45,674 nt of DNA from Actinoplanes sp. NBRC 103695 (lineage in GTDB: Bacteria > Actinomycetota > Actinomycetes > Mycobacteriales > Micromonosporaceae), in contig NZ_BSTL01000048.1 in NCBI RefSeq assembly GCF_030269485.1, forward strand, positions 1-45,674, in the 5' to 3' direction. Under the pieces are notes generated by a model. That model was not told the origin of the DNA and did not search any database. It saw nothing but the letters and a program-made list of their open reading frames with translations. Below are positions 25,404-33,621 of this stretch, piece after piece. A program made the position numbers and the translations under genes. How positions within the stretch are numbered: the first letter of the stretch is position 1; each line of letters opens with the position of its first letter.

Positions 25404-26084
25404 ATGAGTGATCGGCTGCTGGTGGTGGACGACGAGGCCACCGTCCGTGAGCTGCTCGCCGCGACGCTCCGGTTCGCCGGATTCAGCGTGACCACCGCGG
25501 CGACCGCCTTCGAAGCGGTCGCCGCGGCGCGCGACGACCCTCCCGACCTGGTGCTGCTCGACGTGATGCTGCCCGACATGGACGGCTTCGAGGTGGTGCG
25601 GCGGCTGCGCGAGCAGCGTACGCAAGTGCCGGTTCTGTTCTTGACCGCTCGGGACCGCCAGGCCGACAAGGTGGAGGGTCTGTCGCTCGGCGCCGACGAC
25701 TACGTGACGAAGCCGTTCGACCTGGAGGAGCTGATCGCCCGGATCCGCGCGATCCTGCGGCGCACGTCCGGCTACGCGGCGGGGGTGCTGGCGGTGGGCG
25801 AGCTCGCGCTGGACACCGAGGGGCATCAGGCCACCCGGGGCGGCACGCCGGTGCGGCTCTCCGACACCGAGTTCCGGCTGCTGCGCTTCCTGATGGAGAA
25901 CGCCGGCCGGGTGGTGTCCAAGGCGCAGATCCTGGACCGGGTCTGGCGGTACGACTTCGGCGGCGACGCCAGCATCGTCGACACGTACATCTCCTACCTG
26001 CGCCGCAAGGTGGACGCCGAGGAGCCCAAGCACATCCACACCGTGCACGGTGTCGGCTACGTGATCCGGAGGCCACCCCGGTGA
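25404..26084 (+). CDS. OmpR-family response regulator (second two-component system)
   Basis: The 226-residue regulator has acidic residues DDE at 9-11, phospho-acceptor D53 in LLDVMLPDMDG, the conserved lysine in VTKPFDLEEL and a winged-helix domain (about 128-224) of the MprA/PhoP type ending GVGYVIRRPPR. It follows the ABC permease by 12 bp and overlaps the kinase start by four bases. It probably controls the exporter operon or the secreted protein downstream. Confidence 0.95.
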   Translation: MSDRLLVVDDEATVRELLAATLRFAGFSVTTAATAFEAVAAARDDPPDLVLLDVMLPDMDGFEVVRRLREQRTQVPVLFLTARDRQADKVEGLSLGADDYVTKPFDLEELIARIRAILRRTSGYAAGVLAVGELALDTEGHQATRGGTPVRLSDTEFRLLRFLMENAGRVVSKAQILDRVWRYDFGGDASIVDTYISYLRRKVDAEEPKHIHTVHGVGYVIRRPPR

Positions 26085-27520
26085 GACTCTCCCTGCGCGC
26101 CCGGCTGCTGCTGCTCACCGCCGGGCTGCTGCTGACCGGGCTGGCCGTCTCCGGCACGGTCGTCCTCGACCAGCTGGAGCGCTACCAGCTGTCCCGGACC
26201 GACACTCAGCTGCGGTCGTTCGCCACGATCATGTCCCAGGTCACGCCCCAGCGGCCGCCGGGCGACGGCGCCGCCCGCCCGGACCTGCTCGACTCCGCGC
26301 TCGACCTGCTCGGCACGCCCTACGTCGTGTTCCTCTCCCCGGACGGCAAGGTGGTCAACGGCATCCTCTCCTCGCGCGTGAGCAGGGTGACCCTGCCGGA
26401 CGGCCTGCGTACCGTGCCGGCCGACGGGATCGGGGTGAGCCTGCCCGCCGCGGACGGCTCGGGGCGGTGGCGTGCCGTGGCCCGGCCCGCCGCGGGTGGC
26501 GCCGGGACGGTGATCGCGGCGGCCCCGCTCACCGAGGCCGACGCCACGCTGGCCCGGGTGCGGACGGTGGCCCTGACCAGCGGCGGGCTGCTGCTGGCCC
26601 TGCTGACCGTGGCCGGGTGGTTCGCGCTCGGCCGGGGGCTGCGGCCGCTGCGCCGGATCGAGCACACCGCTGCCGCCATCGCCGGCGGTGACCTCGCCCA
26701 GCGCGTACCCGACGCTGCTCCTCGAACCGAGATCGGGCGCCTCGCGATCTCCCTGAACACCATGCTCGGCCAGCTCGAGCGGGCCTTCGCCGAGCAGGCG
26801 GCGGCCGAGGCGCGGATGCGGGCGTTCGTCTCGGACGTCAGCCACGAGCTGCGGACGCCGCTCTTCGTGATCAAGGGCTCCACCGAGCTGTACCGGATGG
26901 GCGGGCTGACCGGGCCGGACGCGGCGGCCGACGCCGTCGCCGAGGCGATGCACGGGATCGACCGGGAGGCCGGCCGGCTGAGCGCGCTGACCGAGGACCT
27001 GCTGCTGCTGGCCCGCCTCGACGAGACCCCGGACGGCCAGCTCGATCAAGGACCGATGGATCTGCGTACGCTCGCCACCGACGCCCGCCACGACCTGCGC
27101 GCCCTCGATCCCACCCGGCCGGTGACGCTGACCGGGCCCGGCGGCGGACGACCCGGACCGGCGCCGGTGCACGCCGACGAGGCACGGCTGCGGCAGGTCG
27201 TCACCAACCTGGTGGGCAACGCGGCCGCGCACACCCCGGCGGGCACCCCGGTCCGGATCGGCGTGGGCACCGTCGGCGACCGGGCCGTGCTGGAGATCGC
27301 CGACGACGGCCCGGGCATGACCGCCGAGCAGGCCGGACGCGTCTTCGACCGGTTCTACCGCGCGGACCGCTCCCGCAGCCGGGAGGGCGGCGCCAACGCC
27401 GGGCTCGGGCTGGCCATCGCGCGGTCGCTGGCCCAGGCCCACGGCGGAGAGATCGAGCTCACGACCGCGATCGGAAAGGGGGCCGTTTTCCGGATCTCGC
27501 TTCCGCTCCTCGCGGGCTAA
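26081..27520 (+). CDS. Two-component sensor histidine kinase (second system)
   Basis: The 479-residue kinase has an N-terminal helix at about 8-30, an extracytoplasmic sensor at 31-160, a second helix at about 162-183, a HAMP domain, phospho-acceptor H255 (DVSHELRTPL) and a HATPase domain with NLVGNAAAH, DDGPGMT and GLGLAIARS. Its GTG overlaps the regulator stop. The sensor region shows no known domain by eye. Confidence 0.94.
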   Translation: MRLSLRARLLLLTAGLLLTGLAVSGTVVLDQLERYQLSRTDTQLRSFATIMSQVTPQRPPGDGAARPDLLDSALDLLGTPYVVFLSPDGKVVNGILSSRVSRVTLPDGLRTVPADGIGVSLPAADGSGRWRAVARPAAGGAGTVIAAAPLTEADATLARVRTVALTSGGLLLALLTVAGWFALGRGLRPLRRIEHTAAAIAGGDLAQRVPDAAPRTEIGRLAISLNTMLGQLERAFAEQAAAEARMRAFVSDVSHELRTPLFVIKGSTELYRMGGLTGPDAAADAVAEAMHGIDREAGRLSALTEDLLLLARLDETPDGQLDQGPMDLRTLATDARHDLRALDPTRPVTLTGPGGGRPGPAPVHADEARLRQVVTNLVGNAAAHTPAGTPVRIGVGTVGDRAVLEIADDGPGMTAEQAGRVFDRFYRADRSRSREGGANAGLGLAIARSLAQAHGGEIELTTAIGKGAVFRISLPLLAG

Positions 27521-27523
27521 TCT

Positions 27524-27560
27524 CCCCTGTGGACGATGCAAGGCCGACACACGGGGGTTT
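27524..27560 (+). terminator. Possible terminator-like hairpin overlapping a ribosome site
   Basis: CCCCTGTG at the 5' side and CACGGGGG at the 3' side can pair with one bulged base around an 18-base loop, followed by TTTT. The GGGGG of the 3' arm is also the only ribosome-site-like sequence for the ATG at 27566. The hairpin could end the kinase operon or modulate translation of the next gene. Confidence 0.3.
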
Positions 27561-27565
27561 TACTG

Positions 27566-30154
27566 ATGTTTCGTCGCTTACTGGCGGCCGCTGCCGCCGG
27601 CATTTTCGCGGCCGCCGCCTGGGCCGTCCCGGCCCAGGCGGCCGGGACCGGCACGGTGACAGGCACCTTCGTCACCCCGGCGGGCGAGCCGATCGAGGGC
27701 GCCAAGATCACGGTCACCGCGTCGCCGAGCGCCCGCCTGCTGGGTGAGACCACGACCGACGCCGCCGGCCACTGGACCCTTCCCGGCCTGCCGCCCGGCG
27801 GGATCAAGGTCATGCTCGACGACGACGGTTTCGTGCAGGTGGCACACCAGAAGCGGTACCTCAGCGACGGCACCGTCTTCACCGTGCCGGACGGCGGCAC
27901 CGTGACCGTCGACGAGACGCAACTTCCCGGCGGCACCGTCACCGGCACGTACCGCACCGCGGCGGGCGACCCGATCAGCGGCGCCGACGTGTACGCGTAC
28001 AGCGAGGCCAACCGGGTCACCGGATGGGGTAAGACCGGCGCGGACGGCGGCTACCGCCTGGTCGGCGTGGAACCCGGACCGGTGAAGATCAACTTCCTGC
28101 GCAACGGCCAGTCCCAGTGGGCGCACCAGGCAGCCGACTACGCGTCGGCGGCGGCGTTCACCGTCACCGCCGACGAGACCGTCGTGGTCGACGAGACCCA
28201 GCGGCCCACCGCCCGGATCACCGGCGTCGTGTCCGCGGCGACCGGCGGACCCGCCGAGGTCATCGAGGTCGCCGCGGAACAGGTCGGCGGCAGCGGCTGG
28301 ATCAAGGGCGACCTGACCGCCGGCGGCGGCTACACGATCGACGTTCCGGCCGGCCGGTGGGTGGTCACCGTCGAGAGCGCACCCGTCGGCATCCAATACA
28401 TCCCGCAGGCGACGAAACGGGCCGACGCCACGGTCTACACGGTCACCGCCGGCCAGACCGTCCGGGCCGACGAGACGCTGCTCCCGCTCGGCGCGGTGCA
28501 AGGCGTCATGCGGTGGAGCAACGGCGACATCGTGTACGACCGGAGCGTCACCCTGTGGCGCGACGGCGCCAAGGTCAAGAGCGTCTACACCGACGACGAC
28601 GGCTTCTACCGGTTCCAGGGCCTCCAGCCGGGCGGCTACCTGATCTCCCGGGACAACGGCGACGGCTCCCAGACGTACATCCCCGGCACACTGCGCCCCG
28701 AGCGGGCCGAAACGATCCCCGTGCGGGTCGGCGAGGTGACGGTCCGGGACTTCCGGCAACCGCAACCCGCCACCCTGCGCGGCCGGCTCACCCTGGCCGA
28801 CGGCTCCCCGCTGCCCGGCTTCACCGTCGAGGCCGGCACCGTTCCCGGCAACTACCAGCGCGGGCTCGTCACCACCGACGCCAACGGCGAGTGGGCCGTC
28901 ACCAGCGTCTTCCCCGGCGAGGACTACCAGGTCAAGATCCAGAACCCGGCCCGGGACCGCACGCAGGTCGTACCCGGAACCTTCAACCTGCAACCCGGCG
29001 AGACGGCGACCGTGAACCAGGTCTGGCAGTCCGGCGGCGCGACACTGCGGGTCACCGCGCTGGACGACACGACCAGCCGGCCGATCACCGGGTTCTGCGC
29101 CGCGGTGGCCGGCCGGACAGGCACGTACTGCACCGACGGCACCGAGGTCATCGCGGCCGGGCTGGCCCCCGGCGCCGTCACGGTCACCGTCTCGGCCGGC
29201 GACTACTACCTGGCCGGCGCCAACGCCCCGGCGACGCTGGTCGACGGCCAGACCACCACGGCGACCGTACGGCCGGCCCTCGGCGGCCGGATCCACGTCG
29301 AGGTGGCCGACCGGGAGACCGGCACCGCCCGGAAGCAGTGGTGCGTCGTGCTCGCCACACCCGGCCAAGGCGGCGTCCCCGACGGCGACGACGTCGGCTG
29401 CACCCGCAAGAACGGCGCCATCACCACGGCCGCGGTGGCGGACGGCACCTACCAGATGTTCGTCTACTCGACCGACCCGCAAGGCCTCGGCGCGCAGTGG
29501 GTGGGCGAGAACGGCGGCACCGGCGACCAGCGGCAAGCCGCCAAGATCAAGATCAAGGCCGGCAAGACGACCAGGCCGCCGACGATCCTGCTGGACAAGG
29601 GCGGCGACCTGCGCGGCATCGTACGGGACACGGCCGGCGCACCGGTCGAGGACGTGGCCGTCGACGTCAGCGCCTGGCCACTGGACACCGACCCGCCGTT
29701 CGCCGGAACCTTCAGCGACGGCAGCTACCGGATCTACAGCCTCGGCCCGTACGCCTGGCCGCTGATCTTCACCTCGAAGACCGGGCTCGCGCCGCGGCAG
29801 CTCTCCGGCACGACAGGCAACCGCTTCCAGGCGGCGACGGTCACCGTCTCGCCCGGCGCGACCACGGCCTACGACTACACGCTGGCCGCCGGGAGCCGGC
29901 TCACCGGCACCGTCACCGTCAACCGGCCCTTCACCTCCGGGCGCGTCACCGCGGTCAACAGCGCAACCGGCGACGTGCTGGCGCAGGCCACGTTCACCAG
30001 CCAGAACCCGGCCTACGACATGCCCGTCATCGGGGGCGGCTCCGTCCTTCTGCGCTGGAGCCTGACCGGCGGCGGGGCGGACGCCTCCGGTTCCTGGCCC
30101 GACAAGGTCACCGTGCCCAAGTCCGGCACCAAGACGGTCGACCTCACCATCTGA
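27566..30154 (+). CDS. Secreted multi-domain protein with carboxypeptidase-regulatory/CnaB-like repeats
   Basis: This 862-residue protein has a Sec signal peptide (FRRLLAAAAAGIFAAAAWAV, cleavage near AQA-AG). About nine beta-sandwich repeats follow, starting near residues 26, 122, 215, 308, 401, 490, 572, 679 and 776. Most units carry the pattern G-x-V-x-G, an A-G-x-P-I/L-x-G turn and a T-D-A-x-G-x-W/Y strand, as in carboxypeptidase-regulatory-like domains. No LPXTG motif or C-terminal helix is visible, so it is probably released or loosely wall-bound. The ATG at 27566 is used because it places the signal peptide at the N-terminus. Its function is unknown; adhesion or a structural role is inference. 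Confidence 0.85.
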   Translation: MFRRLLAAAAAGIFAAAAWAVPAQAAGTGTVTGTFVTPAGEPIEGAKITVTASPSARLLGETTTDAAGHWTLPGLPPGGIKVMLDDDGFVQVAHQKRYLSDGTVFTVPDGGTVTVDETQLPGGTVTGTYRTAAGDPISGADVYAYSEANRVTGWGKTGADGGYRLVGVEPGPVKINFLRNGQSQWAHQAADYASAAAFTVTADETVVVDETQRPTARITGVVSAATGGPAEVIEVAAEQVGGSGWIKGDLTAGGGYTIDVPAGRWVVTVESAPVGIQYIPQATKRADATVYTVTAGQTVRADETLLPLGAVQGVMRWSNGDIVYDRSVTLWRDGAKVKSVYTDDDGFYRFQGLQPGGYLISRDNGDGSQTYIPGTLRPERAETIPVRVGEVTVRDFRQPQPATLRGRLTLADGSPLPGFTVEAGTVPGNYQRGLVTTDANGEWAVTSVFPGEDYQVKIQNPARDRTQVVPGTFNLQPGETATVNQVWQSGGATLRVTALDDTTSRPITGFCAAVAGRTGTYCTDGTEVIAAGLAPGAVTVTVSAGDYYLAGANAPATLVDGQTTTATVRPALGGRIHVEVADRETGTARKQWCVVLATPGQGGVPDGDDVGCTRKNGAITTAAVADGTYQMFVYSTDPQGLGAQWVGENGGTGDQRQAAKIKIKAGKTTRPPTILLDKGGDLRGIVRDTAGAPVEDVAVDVSAWPLDTDPPFAGTFSDGSYRIYSLGPYAWPLIFTSKTGLAPRQLSGTTGNRFQAATVTVSPGATTAYDYTLAAGSRLTGTVTVNRPFTSGRVTAVNSATGDVLAQATFTSQNPAYDMPVIGGGSVLLRWSLTGGGADASGSWPDKVTVPKSGTKTVDLTI

Positions 30155-30172
30155 TCCTCTGTGGCGGGCTGC

Positions 30173-30191
30173 CCCGTCGGCGCCGGACGGG
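30173..30191 (+). terminator. Weak terminator-like hairpin
   Basis: CCCGTC (30173-30178) can pair with GACGGG (30186-30191) around a short GC-rich loop, followed by CTT. It lies 19 bp after the secreted-protein stop and just before the next promoter. The stem is short and there is no real T-run. Confidence 0.3.
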
Positions 30192-30204
30192 CTTGAACCC
30201 GAGC

Positions 30205-30235
30205 TTGACCTCAAGCTCGATTGAGGTTGCAGTCT
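30205..30235 (+). promoter_or_regulatory. SoxR/MerR-type promoter and operator
   Basis: -35 TTGACC (30205-30210) and a weak -10 CAGTCT (30230-30235) are separated by 19 bp, the long spacing characteristic of MerR-family promoters. Between them lies the dyad ACCTCAA-GCTCGA-TTGAGGT (30208-30227). Its outer arms CCTCAA and TTGAGG are the same as those of the SoxR box. The -10 ends six bases before the ATG at 30242, so the transcript is probably leaderless. No MerR-family gene is in the window. Confidence 0.7.
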
Positions 30236-30241
30236 GCCAGA

Positions 30242-31702
30242 ATGGCTGACGGAATACTCGACGAGGCGCTGGAACGCTTGCGGGACACCGGCCCCGAGCG
30301 CAACGGCTGGCTGTCCAACCACGCGCCGATGGCGGCCGAAGCACTCACACGACACGGTCACGCGGACCAGGTGCACCGGTGGCTCGACTCCTACGACCAC
30401 CTGCTGGAGGAACGGCCCCGCGGGATCAACCCGATCCCGCGGGACCAGTGGCGCGACCCGCTGGGCGACCCGGTCCGGACCGGGGACTGGATCCGCTACT
30501 TCGAGCGGGAACTGGCCGACTCGCCCTGGCGCGAAGTCCTGGAACTCTGGTGGCCACGGCTCCTGCCCGGAATCGCGGCCGGGGCAACGCACGGGGTGAT
30601 CCGGGTTGGGCACGCGGTCCGGGCGCTGCTCGACGTGGAGACGGCGCCGCGGATCCTCGAGCTGGCGCACGGGCTCGCCTACTGGGCCGCGCGCTGGCAG
30701 CCGCTGGCGTTGCCGGCGGCCGGGCCCTACCGCACGACGGACCCACGTGCCGCGCTGGACGCCGTGTCGCGCGTGCCGGACCAGCGTTTCGGCATCCGGC
30801 ACCGGCTCGCCCAGCTGGCCGCCCTCGACTCCTGGCCCGCCGTCCCCGGCTCCTGGGCGGACGCGTCCGGCTCCCGGGCAGAGGTCTCCGGCTCCCTGCC
30901 TGCAGCCCCCGGCTCCTGGCGGGACGCATACGGCTCCCTGACTGCCGCCCCCGACTCGTGGCGGGACGCATACGGCTCCCTGACTGCCGCTCCGGGCTCC
31001 TGGGCGACCGTCCACGGCGAAATGATCTTGGTGCCCGCGCGGCCCACCGCCGCCTCCCCCACCCCTGTGGGTGGGCAGGAAGGTAGCAGCCGGGTCCGAC
31101 ATTCCGGCGACGTTGTCCACAGGCAGGGTGCAGTGGGGACAACGGGCACCGAGGAAGAGCCCGGCCGCCAGGGGACCGCTCGTGTTGAGGACCGGCTCGG
31201 GACCGCCAGCGTCCAGGATCGGCCCGGGAGACCGGGGACATCCAGCGTCGGGGAACGGGGCGGTGGGCTGGGGACGGCCGGCGTCGGGGAACGGCGCGGT
31301 GGGCTGGGGACGGCCGGCGTCGAGGAACGGCTCGGCGCGATTGTGGATGCTGCGGTGGGTCGGTTCTTCACGCACGGCTACGGTGCGCCGGTCATGCTCG
31401 TTCATGCCGCTACGGCGCCTACGGCTGTGCTTCGGGCACTGCCCGCGCTGCCTGGACGGCTGTGGGCGCCCAGCCTTGAGGCGGCGTGGGCGGCCACTAC
31501 TGCGGTGACCGCTGCCTACTCACCCGCTGGGCCGCGCCCGGTCGAGACGTTGCGCGGCGATCCGATGGAGGCCGCCGCGGGGACGGCCGATCCGCATGCG
31601 ATCAAGTTTGTCGACGCCGCGCTCGACGTGCTGAACCGCACCGGCGACCACACGATTCTGGGCAGGGCGGTCGCGGCGGTCATGCTGATCGCCGCCGACT
31701 GA
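30242..31702 (+). CDS. Questin oxidase-like protein with a repetitive insert
   Basis: The 486-residue protein matches the questin oxidase family (DUF4243) at both ends. The N-terminal half shows SNHAPMAAEAL, YDHLLEERPRGI, LGDPVRTGDW and WWPRLLPGIAAGATHGVIR with GHAVRALL. The C-terminal part (from about 363) shows FFTHGYGAPVMLVHAATAPTA and DPHAIKFVDAAL. Family members perform oxygenative ring cleavage (Baeyer-Villiger-like) in fungal polyketide pathways; bacterial substrates are unknown. Between them, about 198-362 is low-complexity and repetitive, including two 14-residue GSWRDAYGSLTAAP-type units and 12-residue GGLGTAGVGER-type units. It is driven by the SoxR-type promoter. The ATG at 30242 fits both family length and promoter. 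Confidence 0.82.
   Translation: MADGILDEALERLRDTGPERNGWLSNHAPMAAEALTRHGHADQVHRWLDSYDHLLEERPRGINPIPRDQWRDPLGDPVRTGDWIRYFERELADSPWREVLELWWPRLLPGIAAGATHGVIRVGHAVRALLDVETAPRILELAHGLAYWAARWQPLALPAAGPYRTTDPRAALDAVSRVPDQRFGIRHRLAQLAALDSWPAVPGSWADASGSRAEVSGSLPAAPGSWRDAYGSLTAAPDSWRDAYGSLTAAPGSWATVHGEMILVPARPTAASPTPVGGQEGSSRVRHSGDVVHRQGAVGTTGTEEEPGRQGTARVEDRLGTASVQDRPGRPGTSSVGERGGGLGTAGVGERRGGLGTAGVEERLGAIVDAAVGRFFTHGYGAPVMLVHAATAPTAVLRALPALPGRLWAPSLEAAWAATTAVTAAYSPAGPRPVETLRGDPMEAAAGTADPHAIKFVDAALDVLNRTGDHTILGRAVAAVMLIAAD
30911..30994 (+). repeat. 42-bp in-frame tandem repeat inside the questin oxidase-like gene
   Basis: Two 42-bp units (30911-30952 and 30953-30994) plus a partial third encode a 14-residue repeat. 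Upstream bases resemble degenerate older copies. The period is a multiple of three, so the frame is kept. Confidence 0.9.
31246..31330 (+). repeat. 36-bp in-frame tandem repeat inside the questin oxidase-like gene
   Basis: Units begin at 31246 and 31282, with a partial third at 31318. The first two are nearly identical and encode a Gly-rich 12-residue repeat. It ends just before the C-terminal family domain. Confidence 0.9.
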
Positions 31703-31736
31703 CCGGCCGCTGCGCACCTCCGGGTCACCGTGCGAG

Positions 31737-31802
31737 ACGACCCGGCGGCGCGCGCGATACGACCCGGCGGCGCGCGCGATACGACCCGGCGGCGCGGGCG
31801 GG
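31737..31802. repeat. 22-bp tandem repeat, three copies
   Basis: Units start at 31737, 31759 and 31781. The first two are identical and the third diverges at its end. The core is ACGACCCGGCGGCGCG. The array begins 34 bp after the stop of the questin oxidase-like gene and does not include that stop. Confidence 0.9.
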
Positions 31803-31915
31803 TGACCACGCAGGACAACCCGGCGGCGCGGCACGGAGGGGGACCGACCGCTCAGCCCGCCGAGGAGGCGTGCAGGTGCTGTGCGCGTACCCGAGAACGG
31901 TTTTGATCTGAGAAA

Positions 31916-31953
31916 GGGCCGGGCGGCCGGGCCGGCAAACCCCCGCCCGGCCC
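31916..31953. repeat. GC-rich inverted repeat
   Basis: Perfect 11-bp arms GGGCCGGGCGG and CCGCCCGGCCC flank 16 bases. No T-run follows on either strand. It may be a weak terminator or RNA structure in the leader of the second dehydrogenase gene. Confidence 0.5.
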
Positions 31954-32182
31954 CGGAACAGCGGCCGAACACATCTCAGGCTAATGGCAACGGTTTTCAG
32001 TTGCAAGCACCGGCGAGTCGCGGCGAAGAAGCGACGAGGGAAGCGACAAGGGACATGGCGACGGAAGTGGCGAGCGGAAGCATGGCAGGTGGCGCGCGGC
32101 ACGTCGGTGAGTAGAGCAACTGGCGACGGAAAAGCGGCCCCACCCTCTTGCCAGCGACGGATCCAGTGCAAAGGATGGCGCC

Positions 32183-33619
32183 ATGACCGCGAAAACCGTG
32201 CTGAAGAACGTGATCGCCGGGGCTGCCGCTGAGCCTGCCGACGGGCGGTACGAGGACCTGATCGATCCGGCCACCGGCGAGGTGTTCGCGTCCGCGCCGG
32301 TGTCCGGCCAAGCCGACGTGGACCGGGCGATGGCCGCGGCCGCCGAGGCCTTCGAGACGTGGCGGGACACCACCCCGAGTGAGCGGCAGCGGGCGTTGCT
32401 GCGGTTCGCGGACGCGATCGAGGCGCGGAGCGATGAGCTGGTCGCGGCCGAGTCGCGGAACACCGGGAAGCCGCTGGGGCTGACCGCCAGCGAGGAGTTG
32501 CCGCCGGCGATCGATCAGATCCGGTTCTTCGCGGGGGCGGCGCGGCTGCTCGAGGGGCGGTCGGCGGGGCAGTACATGTCGGGCTTCGAGTCGTATGTGC
32601 GACGGGAGCCCGTCGGGGTGTGCGCGCAGGTCACACCCTGGAACTATCCGCTGATGATGGCCGTCTGGAAGATCGCGCCGGCCATCGCCGCGGGGAACGC
32701 CGTGGTGCTCAAACCTTCGGACACCACGCCGGTGACGAGTCTGATGCTGGCCGAGATCGCGGCTGAGTTCTTCCCGGCGGGCGTCTTCAACGTGATCACC
32801 GGCGACCGGGACACCGGGCGGGCGCTCGTCTCCCACCCGACGCCGCAGATGGTCTCGATCACCGGGTCGGTGCGCGCCGGGATGGAGGTGGCCGCGTCCG
32901 CCGCCAAGGACCTCAAGCGCACCCACCTGGAGCTGGGCGGCAAGGCGCCCGTGGTGGTCTTCGACGACGCCGACGTCGAGGCCGCGGCGGCCGCGATCGC
33001 CGAGGCCGGCTACTTCAACGCGGGGCAGGACTGCACGGCCGCCACGCGGGTGCTCGCCGGGCCGCGGGTTTACGACGACTTCGCGGCGGCCCTCGCCGAG
33101 CAGGCCAAGAACACCAGGACCGGTGCGGCCGACGACGAGGACGTGCTCTACGGCCCCCTGAACAACGCCCGGCAGCTGGAACGGGTCAGCGGCTTCGTGG
33201 ACCGGCTGCCCGATCACGCGGAAGTCGCCGCGGGCGGGTCGAGGCAGGGCGAGCGCGGCTATTTCTACACGCCCACCGTCATCACCAACGTCAGGCAGCA
33301 GGACGAGATCGTCCAGGACGAGGTGTTCGGGCCGGTCATCACCGTGCAGCGGTTCACCGACGAGGACGAGGCGGTGCGCTGGGCGAACGGCGTGCAGTAC
33401 GGGCTCGCGTCGTCGGTGTGGACGCGCGACCACGGGCGGGCGATGCGGATGACGCGGCGGCTGGACTTCGGCTGCGTCTGGGTGAACTGCCACATCCCGC
33501 TGGTCGCCGAGATGCCGCACGGCGGTTTCAAGCATTCGGGGCACGGCAAGGACCTTTCCGTGTACGGCCTGGAGGACTACACCCGGGTCAAGCACGTCAT
33601 GCACAACGTCGGGGAGTGA
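32183..33619 (+). CDS. Gamma-aminobutyraldehyde dehydrogenase-like aldehyde dehydrogenase (copy 2)
   Basis: This 478-residue aldehyde dehydrogenase is a close paralogue of the one at 11555 (same FFAGAARLLEGRSAGQY, PWNYP and FDFGCVWVN-type segments). It has catalytic E250 in LELGGKAP and C284 in GQDCTA. It retains the full loop with GPLNNARQL that copy 1 lacks. It should convert 4-aminobutanal to GABA. AGGATGG precedes the ATG. The next gene, gabT, starts two bases after its stop, so product and next enzyme are co-produced. Confidence 0.93.
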   Translation: MTAKTVLKNVIAGAAAEPADGRYEDLIDPATGEVFASAPVSGQADVDRAMAAAAEAFETWRDTTPSERQRALLRFADAIEARSDELVAAESRNTGKPLGLTASEELPPAIDQIRFFAGAARLLEGRSAGQYMSGFESYVRREPVGVCAQVTPWNYPLMMAVWKIAPAIAAGNAVVLKPSDTTPVTSLMLAEIAAEFFPAGVFNVITGDRDTGRALVSHPTPQMVSITGSVRAGMEVAASAAKDLKRTHLELGGKAPVVVFDDADVEAAAAAIAEAGYFNAGQDCTAATRVLAGPRVYDDFAAALAEQAKNTRTGAADDEDVLYGPLNNARQLERVSGFVDRLPDHAEVAAGGSRQGERGYFYTPTVITNVRQQDEIVQDEVFGPVITVQRFTDEDEAVRWANGVQYGLASSVWTRDHGRAMRMTRRLDFGCVWVNCHIPLVAEMPHGGFKHSGHGKDLSVYGLEDYTRVKHVMHNVGE

Positions 33620-33621
33620 GC

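Larger units (their letters stand above)
31703..32182. other. 480-bp intergenic region with repeats and a GC-rich hairpin
   Basis: No convincing gene is seen. A 22-bp tandem repeat (about 31737-31802, three copies, plus a related stretch near 31813) follows the questin oxidase-like stop. A hairpin with 11-bp perfect arms spans 31916-31953. Two AACGGTTTT motifs occur at about 31895 and 31989; the second lies in a TGGCAACGGTTTTCA sequence that resembles a zinc-regulator (Zur) box. The last 180 bp before the dehydrogenase start contain an imperfect purine-rich stretch and no clear promoter. Confidence 0.6.

Noticed and set aside
23707..27520. ABC exporter plus two-component system considered as a new resistance module
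   Set aside because: This is a common actinomycete arrangement and nothing in the sequences indicates a novel substrate or mechanism.
27578..31405. Very long minus-strand open frame (1275 codons)
   Set aside because: It is antisense to the secreted protein and questin oxidase-like genes, has low-complexity composition (Gly, Arg, Asp, Val runs) and no domain. It is a by-product of high third-position GC.
31703..32182. Small frames in the long intergenic region considered as genes
   Set aside because: They consist of repeat-derived Arg/Ala/Pro-rich sequence and lack credible starts or known domains.
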